A stretch of DNA of 64,000 nt. Source: Pardosa pseudoannulata (taxonomy: Eukaryota > Arthropoda > Arachnida > Araneae > Lycosidae). The stretch covers positions 97,042,694-97,106,693 of the forward strand of contig CM063507.1 in NCBI GenBank assembly GCA_032207245.1, read 5' to 3'. The notes beneath the pieces were generated by a model. The model searched no databases. It was not told the DNA's origin and saw only the letters and a program-made list of their open reading frames with translations. Positions 47,875 to 55,767 of this stretch are shown here, piece after piece (position 1 is the stretch's first letter; each line of letters begins with the position of its first letter). A program made the translations under genes and the position numbers.

Positions 47875-48805
47875 CGTAGGATGTCTTTTTAAACACGGAA
47901 AACGCTTTTCTTTTCTCCTTATAGGTATTTTTACACTCTTGGTTCCACCATGGCTTTGTTTGCTTTTGAGGACGGCAGGATGATTTTTTAATAGAAATGT
48001 CAGCTGCAGAAATTATTGTTTCAGTTATCTGATTAACTGCTTGATCAACGGTATGATTGTCGACCATGTCTGTAGAGATATTGGCTAGGGTACGGAATTT
48101 ATCCCAATCAGCGGAACCTAGAATAAAACGAGGAACACGCTGATTGGCATTGGAGACATTATTGTGAGTTAGGATAATGGGAAAGTGATCACTATTATAG
48201 AGGTAGGAATCTACTGTAAAATTCCAAAACGGAAAAATTTGAGGACTGGATATTGCTAAATCTAGGGAGTGAAAGGTTCTTGTAGGAGTATGTAGGTAAG
48301 TAAGTTGATTTGTATTGTAGATGCACAGATCATGGTCGGATATCAGTTTTTCTATTTGACGACCCCGTTTATTAAGGTTGGGGCTACCCCACAATGGACT
48401 GTGGCCATTCAAGTCCCCAACAATAATAAAAGGGACTGGAAGTTGAGTAATAAGGTTATTAAGAGTGCTCTGAGAGATGGTATTGTTTGGAGGGATATAG
48501 AGGTTACAAACAGTTATTAGAGAGTGTATGTGTACTTGAACAGCAACTGCTTGGAGGTCAGTTTTAATGTTTAAAGTTCTGAAAGGGTAGTCATGAGAAG
48601 TGAAGAGGGCAACACCACCACAAACCCTGCCCCCTTCTATGTAGTCTTTTCTGGTAGTACTGTAATGTTTTAGTTTGGCTGATTTATTGCTGTCAAGAAG
48701 GGTCTCTTGAAGTGCAAAACAAACAGGATGGTATTTATTTACGAGGTCTCTGATATCAGAGACGTGACTTTTGAAGCCATGGCAGTTCCAAGACAAAAGC
48801 GCCAT
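47852..48805 (-). CDS. LINE A copy 2 ORF2, endonuclease frame
   Basis: The 317-residue frame begins MALLSWNCHGF. It carries the motifs of the apurinic/apyrimidinic endonuclease family: WNCHG, LQETLL, GDLNGHSPLWG, SLDLAISS and the terminal SDHFPI. The enzyme would nick the genomic target to prime reverse transcription. It overlaps the reverse transcriptase frame by 23 bases in a different phase; homology to family B, where the two domains form one protein apart from single-base losses, shows that this is a frameshift and not a gene boundary. It starts about 30 bases after the ORF1 stop. Confidence 0.85.
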   Translation of the reverse strand: MALLSWNCHGFKSHVSDIRDLVNKYHPVCFALQETLLDSNKSAKLKHYSTTRKDYIEGGRVCGGVALFTSHDYPFRTLNIKTDLQAVAVQVHIHSLITVCNLYIPPNNTISQSTLNNLITQLPVPFIIVGDLNGHSPLWGSPNLNKRGRQIEKLISDHDLCIYNTNQLTYLHTPTRTFHSLDLAISSPQIFPFWNFTVDSYLYNSDHFPIILTHNNVSNANQRVPRFILGSADWDKFRTLANISTDMVDNHTVDQAVNQITETIISAADISIKKSSCRPQKQTKPWWNQECKNTYKEKRKAFSVFKKTSYDGEFYKL

Positions 48806-48835
48806 TGTAAAATTTGGAGAGGAAAAGGATGGAAA

Positions 48836-50095
48836 TTATGCAGGTTGGGTCTTAGCCCACATGCCTTCAGAGTCCGATTGATCTGTCAACATATCCTCTT
48901 CGGATGTGACATAACCTTTGATTGAATCGTCCTCAGCAGTTGGACGATTTTTTAAGAAGTCTTTTTTCGAAAGTTGACATTTCAAAGGTTTCTTAGAGGA
49001 TTCGTCCTCGACGAAATCCTCCAGGAGATTAAAACTTTTATTTTTTAATTTTTCTTTTAATCTTGCAACCGTAATTTTTTGATGTTTGGGCGTCTTTTGC
49101 TTGGATGAAAAATTATTAATCTTAGATTTAGCTAAAAGCTTATTTGAAACTTGAGTTTTAGGTGTTAATTTACTTTTAGGTACGCGTTCATTTAATGGTT
49201 TTGTCATAATTACGTTTTCAACTGTAACAGGTTTATTTTCTATTTTTGAGGGTGAATGACGAGAAGGTTTAGGACTATTGGGGACGGATGGCTTGTTTTC
49301 AGTCTGTGTGGCTATTGATTTACATTGCTTCACTGCTGCAGCAAAACTAATTCCAGGTCTTGGAGTACGTTCTTCAATGCGTTTTCTGGCTTCTGGATAT
49401 GAGATGTTTTCTTTTGCTTTGATTGTTTGTATTTCTTTTTCCAGAAGCCACTTAGGACACGAACGGGAATAGGCAGGATGGTCGCCTTTGCAGTTGATGC
49501 ATTTAGGTGTTTGTTTGCAATCAACGCCGTCGTGGCCTACTTCTGCACAACGAGGACAGGTAATAGATCCACGACATGATGTTTTTGAATGTCCAAAACG
49601 TTGGCATTGAAAACAACGCAATGGATTGGGGACAAATGGACGCACAGGGCATCGAAGGTATCCTGCTTTTATGTGTGAAGGAAGCGATGGTGAGTTGAAC
49701 GTAAGAATAAGATGTTTTGTGGGGAGTATTTTCCCGTCACGACGGATGGTGATACGGCGTACTCCACAAACTTGCTGCTCTTTTAGACCTTCTAAAATTT
49801 CTTCATCGGGGACATTATAAAGTTCCCCTTCAGAAATAACTCCTCTACTAAAATTTAAAGTTCCGTGAGCAGTGACTGTCACTGGAATATCGGCAAAGTT
49901 GGTGCATTTTAAGATATTTGAAGCTTGTTTTGCATCTGCTACTTCGACAAGCAAGACGCCAGATCGTAATTTTTTAACCGCTTTGACTTGTCCAACGGAT
50001 GATGAAAGGCATTTATGTACCAGAAAAGGGAGAGACAGCCGAAAAACTTCCCTCCTTTCTCTGTACAGTGAAAAATCTAGCTTGACATGTGTCAA
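48836..50095 (-). CDS. LINE A copy 2 ORF1, intact gag-like RNA-binding protein
   Basis: This is an undamaged 419-residue frame. Residues about 25-155 form an RRM-like region (VKAVKKLRSGVLLVEVA, then VRRITIRRDGK and YLRCPVRPFVPNPLRC). Three C2HC zinc knuckles lie at about 161-174, 180-193 and 199-213. A basic linker rich in Lys, Ser and Pro follows, then an acidic tail (SEEDMLTDQSDSEG). ORF1 proteins of jockey elements coat the LINE RNA and help bring it to the nucleus. The start is the first methionine of the frame; the family B start suggests translation may begin near it, but the exact start is uncertain. Confidence 0.85.
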   Translation of the reverse strand: MTHVKLDFSLYRERREVFRLSLPFLVHKCLSSSVGQVKAVKKLRSGVLLVEVADAKQASNILKCTNFADIPVTVTAHGTLNFSRGVISEGELYNVPDEEILEGLKEQQVCGVRRITIRRDGKILPTKHLILTFNSPSLPSHIKAGYLRCPVRPFVPNPLRCFQCQRFGHSKTSCRGSITCPRCAEVGHDGVDCKQTPKCINCKGDHPAYSRSCPKWLLEKEIQTIKAKENISYPEARKRIEERTPRPGISFAAAVKQCKSIATQTENKPSVPNSPKPSRHSPSKIENKPVTVENVIMTKPLNERVPKSKLTPKTQVSNKLLAKSKINNFSSKQKTPKHQKITVARLKEKLKNKSFNLLEDFVEDESSKKPLKCQLSKKDFLKNRPTAEDDSIKGYVTSEEDMLTDQSDSEGMWAKTQPA

Positions 50096-50702
50096 TTTCG
50101 TGCCCCTTTTGACCCAAGGGGAGAGGTTGTGGGGGGGTTGAAGATTCCATAATGAAATAGAAGGTGTTCAGATCCCGGCGGCACCACCCACCATGGAGCC
50201 CAACAAGGGGATGCTAAACGCTCCCAAAAAGGGACATAAAGTCGCACCAGTGCTAACCGGGATCTATACGCGCACAGCTACCCCTTAAGCAGCCTCGACC
50301 CATTAAAGTGCCCAGCAGGTAACCGATTGCTTGGCCCAGGCCAGTGACAAAAGTCGTCAGACCAGCCGATTGATGTAGACGGGACCATTCTACACCACCC
50401 GTTTACCCGAAGCAGGGGCCAAAGTAATGTGTTGGTTTCCCTCAATTACCAGGATCCCCCTTTCCGGGGACACGGGTCTCCACGCACGGCAAACACGTGG
50501 GTGGTTAACAAATCGCGAGATGTTGTGTTCAGAAAAGGAACACAACATATCGCGATAAGCCCTCACCTCCGAAAAGCATGTACGAGCAGATTTATTTTGC
50601 GCATGAGCGAGCTGTACGAGAGGTGAGAAAAAAATTCCAGAGATATCAGTTGGGAAAAAAATGGCACCTGTGATTGCGACACCCGTGTTAACTAAAGTGT
50701 TT
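50096..50702 (-). other. LINE A copy 2 5'UTR, containing segment S'
   Basis: Up to about 50575 the leader matches 8100-8417 of copy 1, almost without change. It then switches to segment S' (50577-50666), returns briefly to LINE leader sequence (gattgcgacacccgtgttaac, 50672-50692) and meets tgtgaagttt. The repeated leader units of copy 1 are absent. Confidence 0.75.
50577..50666. repeat. Segment S', copy of 44760-44850 within the LINE leader
   Basis: It is about 90% identical to S, in the same orientation. Its presence on both sides of the LINE suggests a long target duplication, a template switch onto target DNA during insertion, or a later recombination. Confidence 0.8.
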
Positions 50703-50712
50703 TGTGAAGTTT

Positions 50713-50866
50713 GAATCTTCAAGCATCCATCACTATTAGGATTATTTTTACCATGGAAATTTATGCCAAGCGATCCATCAACCTCCATCATTTCTAAATC
50801 ATAATAGCCAGTTATTGAATAAAAGGGAGGATATTTCTCCCCAATGGTGACCTGGGACATCAGTAT
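50713..50866 (-). other. Unrecognised reading frame next to LINE A copy 2
   Basis: A minus-strand frame starting at 50860 (MSQVTIGEKYPPFYSITGYY and on to EMMEVDGSLGINFHGKNN) is open until it enters the LINE leader. I do not recognise the peptide. It may be an interrupted fragment of a host or transposon gene, or chance. Confidence 0.25.
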
Positions 50867-51743
50867 TTGGCTTCTTTAGAAATTCATTTATCGCCAACTG
50901 GAGCATCTTTCCTTTTTCTTCTGCCGCAGTGGACTCTAGTTTTTCTCCTACAAAAGAACGGAATGACAGTAATCAGTGCTGTCAGAATTTCGCCGTATAA
51001 ATTCGGCGATCCACATCTTTGGTTCGCTATGTGCGACAGGACTTTTGGTCTTGGAGTTCCCATAGCAATGACAGACAGCGTCGCAAAATTCAATTATATT
51101 GTTTCAAACCTACAGCCAGAAGCTGCTTGTGAGCTGTATAGAGGTAGGAGACCTTCAGTAAACCATTTGAGACCTTTTCGTGTAAAGACGTACGTAGGTA
51201 TTCCAAGTAAGTATCGGTTAATAAAGTATCGGACAAAGTTAGATGCTAAAGCCAAAGTGGGATATCTAGTGCTATATGTCATTAAGACTAGGGGATATAG
51301 CATATGGATTCCTTAAACAGATGAAATAACTGAGACGATAAATGTATCATTTGATGAAGGCAGTGGATCAGTGATGGGTCCCAAACCATCTGAGGATAAC
51401 AAGAAAAGAGATAAGAGTCCTAGTTTCCAGTCTACTTACGAACCACCGACAAGCGACGATGACAACCAAGATGACTCACCCGGTAACGATGATGAAAGGG
51501 TTACCGAATAATCCGGAGAAACATCAAGCGAAGAGGGTCAAACACCATTGAGGGAAGTGACATGGATAAGGAGACCATCTAAAAGACCTGACGGATCCCG
51601 GACGGACATATATTACTACGAGAAGGATAAGCCTAACCGGCTCCGCTCGTTAAATGATATAAAGAACTACTGTGAAAATAATCGTATCTGTATTACCCTG
51701 TAGGAGATAAAGAATCTTACCTACTATGCAAATAAATTGCAAG
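50867..51743 (+). pseudogene. Chimeric retrotransposon fossil: Ty3-type gag piece joined to copia pol piece with MBD-like stretch
   Basis: The first part (about 50985-51115) reads ISPYKFGDPHLWFAM and later KFNYIVSNLQPEA, the pattern of the gag domain found in many arthropod Ty3/BEL-type elements. Directly after it comes ELYRGRRPSVNHLRPF, KTYVGIP and then KLDAKAKVGYLV and TRGYSIWIP. This is the C-terminal end of a copia integrase, where the sugar-like YxGY loop leads into the reverse transcriptase linker. After a stop (51314-51316) the same frame continues with an acidic linker, another stop near 51508, and EVTWIRRPSKRPDGSRTDIY, LRSLNDIKNYCENN. That last stretch resembles a methyl-CpG-binding domain. 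The assembly gap cuts off the rest. Confidence 0.65.
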
Positions 51744-51843
51744 NNNNNNNNNNNNNNNNNNNNNNNNNNNNNNNNNNNNNNNNNNNNNNNNNNNNNNNNN
51801 NNNNNNNNNNNNNNNNNNNNNNNNNNNNNNNNNNNNNNNNNNN
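51744..51843. other. Assembly gap (100 N)
   Basis: A run of exactly 100 N is the usual placeholder for a gap of unknown size. Features on its two sides may not be truly adjacent. Confidence 0.99.
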
Positions 51844-51990
51844 TTTTGCAACACGAAGGCTAATGAGATCTGGACCTACAGTTTAACGGCTACAAATATC
51901 CATGCAACAGTGGGATTCGAAACCACAAACTCCAGTACCGAAAGCCAGCACACTAACCAATTGGCCATCGTTTGGCCAGCATAAATTTAG
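51844..51990 (-). mobile_element. tRNA-derived SINE, family 2, minus strand
   Basis: The reverse complement has an A box (tggccaattgg, 51959-51969) and a B box (ggtttcgaatcc, 51913-51924) with tRNA-like spacing. The same body as the copy at 57730 follows (catggat, gtagccgtt, ctgtaggtcc, tctcattagcc). The 3' end is lost at the gap. As a whole it is a SINE, not a tRNA gene, because the acceptor stem does not pair and a shared body follows. Confidence 0.78.
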
Positions 51991-52687
51991 GTTAGGGAGC
52001 GATTGTTGTGTGCATTTTAGCCTAAATACCATTTAATTTTCACTATTAAATGAAAAGTGAATTAATAAGTGTGATTAAATAAATTTTAATATTACTTACA
52101 TATAATGTAGGATCAACATTATAACTACGTAAGTAAATGGTTATACTTGCAAACCAGGTATGTATTGTTTAAAGTACATTCAACATCACTGAAATGCAGT
52201 TTAAGAAACATGTAATTTATTTCAGAGGCACTTATAAATTATCTGGACAAGAGTATAAACTAATTGATGATTTTTTTTTTCTCTACAGCTTTAACATGTT
52301 ATAAAATTTACTTAAATGCTTCTAATACTGCAAAGAATCAAATACATAGTCTCTTCTTGTAAAAGGATATATTTAACTTAAGAAATAACTAGAATAAGTT
52401 TTTATATTGCATTTTATATTAGATCAAATTTTTTGATAGTGAAAAAGCTAGATGATTACTTAATGAATGCTGCTATAAAGAAAGTAAACAGTATTTATTT
52501 GAGTATGTTTTGGGTTATAAAACATCATAGCAGAATTTGTATATTTCTTTCATTTCTATTACTGCATTACTTACTTATTTTAACACCCTTGAAATATACA
52601 GAACTTTAATTAATTATAAATTAATTATAATATCTAAGTCACTGCAGATTTTCTGCAGATTTTATACAAAAATGTGTTCTACGTGAC
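51991..52687. repeat. Fragment of zinc-finger unit upstream sequence, direct orientation
   Basis: It runs parallel to 21070-21790 (tattacttacatata, gtagga, aaatgcagttta, agctagatga, ggttataaaacatca, aaaaatgtgtt). No gene is attached. Confidence 0.7.
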
Positions 52688-52785
52688 TAATCGAATGAAT
52701 AAGAATTCGATTTGTAAAACGACTTATTTTAGCAGAAATCGGTTCATCGTGATGCAGAAACGTGTTTTCAGACAACTCAAGTGAA
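52688..52785. repeat. R-family repeat fragment
   Basis: Matches 43480-43565 through attcgatttgtaaaacgac, ttattttagcagaaatcggt and gtgatgcag. Confidence 0.7.
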
Positions 52786-52813
52786 AATGCAGTCAGGACA
52801 AACAGAGACTGTG

Positions 52814-52971
52814 GGGCTTACTCTGGACGTTGCGGTTCGTTTCGCACCTTCGTTTGTGACGTCACTTTGACGTCAGCTTGATCATTTGCTCTCATAATGT
52901 TCTCAGGCTGACGTCAAAATGACGTCAAAACGAAGGTGCGAAACGAACCGCAACGTCCCAGAGTAAGGGCC
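52814..52971. mobile_element. Foldback element 1 with four TGACGTCA motifs
   Basis: The whole stretch can fold on itself. The arms begin cttactctgg-acgttgcggt and pair through acgaaggtgcgaaacgaacc. TGACGTCA, a perfect palindrome and the consensus CREB/ATF site, occurs at 52857-52864, 52868-52875, 52909-52916 and 52920-52927. It is a MITE-like foldback element; its class is not determined. Confidence 0.8.
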
Positions 52972-53204
52972 TGTATTTTTAAACATAAATTTAGAGTTGA
53001 GTCCTAGAAAATTATTTTAAAAAATTTTAATCTATTGATTAAATTTTTTTATATTTAAAAAGCTTCTGTAATTAAAAACTTGAAAAAAATCTACCCTTAT
53101 AACGTTTAGAAATAAATTTTGAAGCATGAGACTTTGAAACGTGTCTTCATCGGCCGATCTGTAAAGTCTGCACTTTAACAACGAATACATGATAAGCAGA
53201 CATT

Positions 53205-53378
53205 GGCCCTTACTCTGGACGTTGCGAGTCGGTTCGCACGTTCGTAGTAACTTCACTTTGAAGTCAGATTGATCGTTTGGTCGCATAAGAAGATAGTTTG
53301 ATGGAAGTCTGCAAGCTGACGTCAAAGTGAAGTCACAACGAACGTGCGAACCGACTCGCAACTTCCATAGTAAGGGCC
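53205..53378. mobile_element. Foldback element 2, related to element 1
   Basis: The ends ggcccttactctgg / ccatagtaagggcc and the arms through gttgcgagtcggttcgcac are the same kind as element 1. Only one TGACGTCA is intact (53317-53324); the others read with one change. A possible att duplication flanks it. Confidence 0.8.
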
Positions 53379-53396
53379 ATTGAGTTTAACTCCTGA

Positions 53397-53545
53397 TCAA
53401 AGCGTCTTTTTACCTTAGCGCTAAGCTTTACGCCAAGAAAAATAGGGGCGTGGTTTACTCGAATCAGACTTATTGAAAGAATAAAAATTCGATTTGTAAA
53501 ATGGCTTATTTTAGCAGAAATCGGTTCTATGTTTTAGCTCGAATT
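53397..53545. repeat. R-family repeat copy
   Basis: Matches 43398-43540 (ggggcgtggtttactcgaa; attcgatttgtaaaat; ttattttagcagaaatcggt). Confidence 0.7.
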
Positions 53546-53708
53546 TTTGTTTACATTTAACTGTTCTGCTCAAGTTTAGAATTATGGATAAAGACTAACA
53601 TTTTAAGGTAATTATTGTTTCTTACTTATTCTACTTTATTAAACGTATAATTGCCCAAACGGAAAACTAAAATCTTAAAATATTTATATGCTAGCGCTGT
53701 GCTGCACA

Positions 53709-53817
53709 TAGAGTTGTGAACAGTGGAAAAAACCGTGTTTTTTGGGAAGGGAATTTTGAAAATTTCCAAAACATGGGAATTTTGAAGTAACCAATTCCTA
53801 TGACACAATCAGAACCA

Positions 53818-53857
<40 letters not shown>

Positions 53858-54115
53858 TCTTTGTTGTAGACTTCAAAAGTTGATATTTTCACAAAATATA
53901 ACTGTTATATATGCTATGAAAAAAAAAATTGAATAATTGGGATTAACTAACTATAGTTGGCAAGGTATTATGTTTAGCATGAAAGTATGAGTATATTTTT
54001 CCTTTGAGAAATATCCAATATTTTTATTATTACATAAATATTAGGCTATAATCTGTAGTATCACAAAACCCACAAATCATTAATTTTTCTTGGATAACAT
54101 CTCTCTCTCTCTCTC

Positions 54116-54190
<75 letters not shown>

Positions 54191-54697
54191 GTGTGTGTAA
54201 GAATTGAACACAAAATGCAACAGTGTCATTTGATTACACTGTTGCACCTTTAAATGTTATATGCATTACAGAAAATAATAAACTGTTATTTTAAATTTAA
54301 AGATATTTATTTTTATATTATAAAAAGAGGGGGAAAAGTTTAGCATAAAGCAATTTACATAATAAATAATGATCCAAAATAATGCATATAATTATTATAT
54401 TAGCAATTAAAATTGAAGCAACCAGTTATGTGTTTGATAAGACTAACAGGGTAATTAATTACATAAGTACTACTATAAAATCATTTAAATGCTCATTGCT
54501 ATTATTTCTTGAATATATATATTTATTTATTGCCAAAATTAAAAAAAAAAAATCTCTTACAAATGTTATGCTAACTCTTAAATAGCCACTGTTGAAAAAA
54601 TAAATGTAAACATTGTTAAAATGATTTCTTCTCAAAGTTCCCAAAATTCCAGGGTTTATTCCCACCTCTTCAAAATTCCGGGTTTTTTACATCTCTA
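53709..54697. mobile_element. Non-autonomous hAT-type element, 989 bp
   Basis: Flanked by an exact 8-bp duplication gctgcaca (53701-53708 and 54698-54705). The ends tagagttgtgaa / tagagatgtaaa, followed by aaaaaccg-type and ggaattttg blocks, are imperfect inverted repeats. The host unit sequence (inverted) continues across it. It contains a poly(T) tract (53820-53856) and a (CT)n(AT)n(GT)n microsatellite. No transposase was found. Confidence 0.85.
54101..54199. repeat. Compound microsatellite (CT)n(AT)n(GT)n
   Basis: Direct reading: ctctct to 54114, about 35 AT repeats to 54187, then gtgtgtgt. Confidence 0.95.
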
Positions 54698-54705
54698 GCT
54701 GCACA

Positions 54706-54967
54706 TACTTATATTTGAAACATTTTTTTCTTAGGAATATCAGGAGTTTTTAAAGAATTTAGACATTTGAGATTTTAGTGAAGGAAAAGAACTACTGAAT
54801 TATCCAAAGGACTAATTCAGATTCATTGGTTTCACAGTGTGGTCAAATCTATTAGGAATATCTTTGGTAAGGCTGTAATGATTCTTTTTGTTTCAATAAA
54901 TCCTTAAAAACAAAAGTTGTAGACAATTTTCATCAAGCATTACTTCTTTAATGTCCTATAAAACTAA
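54706..54967. repeat. Inverted zinc-finger unit fragment
   Basis: The reverse complement matches 43010-43210 and 17080-17400 (aggaatatcaggag, agacatttgagattttag, tggtttcacagtgtgg). From here rightward, unit sequences run opposite to those at 12-43 kb. Confidence 0.7.
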
Positions 54968-55683
54968 CAGGGTCTACTTAAGAACTGGGTTCCCCCTGCT
55001 ATTTTTGGCGATTTTTTAATGGCACCAATCGCGCCAACTCCTCCGCTCGGAGTTACCGGAAGGCTGACGTTTTGAACGGAAGCATATTTTCGGCGGGACT
55101 AAAATAACTGACTTCCTTCATTCCACACAAAAGAGTTTACAATTAAAATAACATGAAATATCACTTGAAATTAAAAAACCTAAGCACTTACTTTAGCCGT
55201 TAGATGCACTTCCATCAGGTCGATCTTTACATTAGACCAGATGCATATCATTCTTACTCATCTTGTTTGGCACAGTTTGTTCCTAGAGGATTTAGCGCCA
55301 TTAAACTTCAATTAACCAACCAACCATATCATTCTTACACACCGAACATTCGTATTTATTACTGATAAGCCCCTTATTCACACACACAAAAACGAAACAG
55401 AAGTGCATCAAACAATATCATCAGGCAAAAATGACAGAAAACGAGTCTTAACTAGTTTGAATGGTGCGTTAAAAATACTGTTAACCACAGAGCCAATAGA
55501 AATTAGGTGCATTAAAACATAACGAAAAAGTTACATAAGAAGAACAGGCTCAGAAATGAGCATAAACTAAAAGATAACACGGCGAGGAGAGGAGTAAGCA
55601 GTCTGGGTTACCATATTTGGCGCTTTATCGCCACTTGGCAGGGGAAACCCAATTCTTAAGTCAACCTGACCCCCGTTGGTCAG
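54968..55683. mobile_element. DNA element with inverted ends, about 0.7 kb
   Basis: The left end cagggtctacttaagaactg and then ggttccccctgc pairs with the right end (complement read as cag-gttgacttaagaattg, ggtttcccctgc, ggcgat). A target duplication is not clear, and some host unit sequence is missing at the site. It carries within it a 67-bp LINE A tail insertion (55258-55324). Confidence 0.6.
55258..55324 (+). mobile_element. Extremely truncated LINE A 3' end (67 bp)
   Basis: The sequence (tcttgtttggc, cctagaggatttagcgcca, ttaaacttcaattaaccaac) is the complement of the family A 3' end at 44882-44950, including the ccaa tail. It is flanked by catatcattcttac on both sides (55244-55257 and 55325-55338), an exact 14-bp target duplication. 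It is therefore a true, almost completely 5'-truncated insertion. Confidence 0.9.
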
Positions 55684-55767
55684 GTCGACCAACAAGTCAG
55701 GGTAAATAAATTCATAAATCTGAATAAGCTTTTGCAAATCACAGTTTTCATTCTCTGAGAGATCCAT
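55567..55767 (-). other. Chimeric reading frame: exon-like DLSE segment joined to transposon sequence
   Basis: The 66-codon frame starts MDLSENENCDLQKLIQIYEF and carries on into PDLLVD. This first half equals the short frame conserved in the other units. The second half (VDLRIGFPLPSGDKAP and on to RRVIF) is encoded by the end of the DNA element at 54968-55683. Upstream, ttttcatacag at about 55805 could be a 3' splice site. I do not recognise the peptide, and expression is unproven. Confidence 0.3.

Larger units (their letters stand above)
44882..50702 (-). mobile_element. Jockey-like LINE, family A copy 2, near full length
   Basis: A minus-strand element with leader, intact ORF1, ORF2 (endonuclease, reverse transcriptase, RNase H, with two frameshifts), 3'UTR and a tetranucleotide tail, seen as (ttgg)n on the plus strand at 44882-44903. 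Both ends abut tgtgaagttt (44872-44881 and 50703-50712), a probable 10-bp target duplication. The outer leader is unusual: segment S' (50577-50666) replaces the expected repeats. This is the reference copy for reading family A. Confidence 0.9.

Noticed and set aside
53820..53856. Long poly(T) considered as a retroposed poly(A) tail on the minus strand
   Set aside because: It lies inside the 989-bp element with hAT-type ends, and no target duplication or retrogene body flanks the tract.
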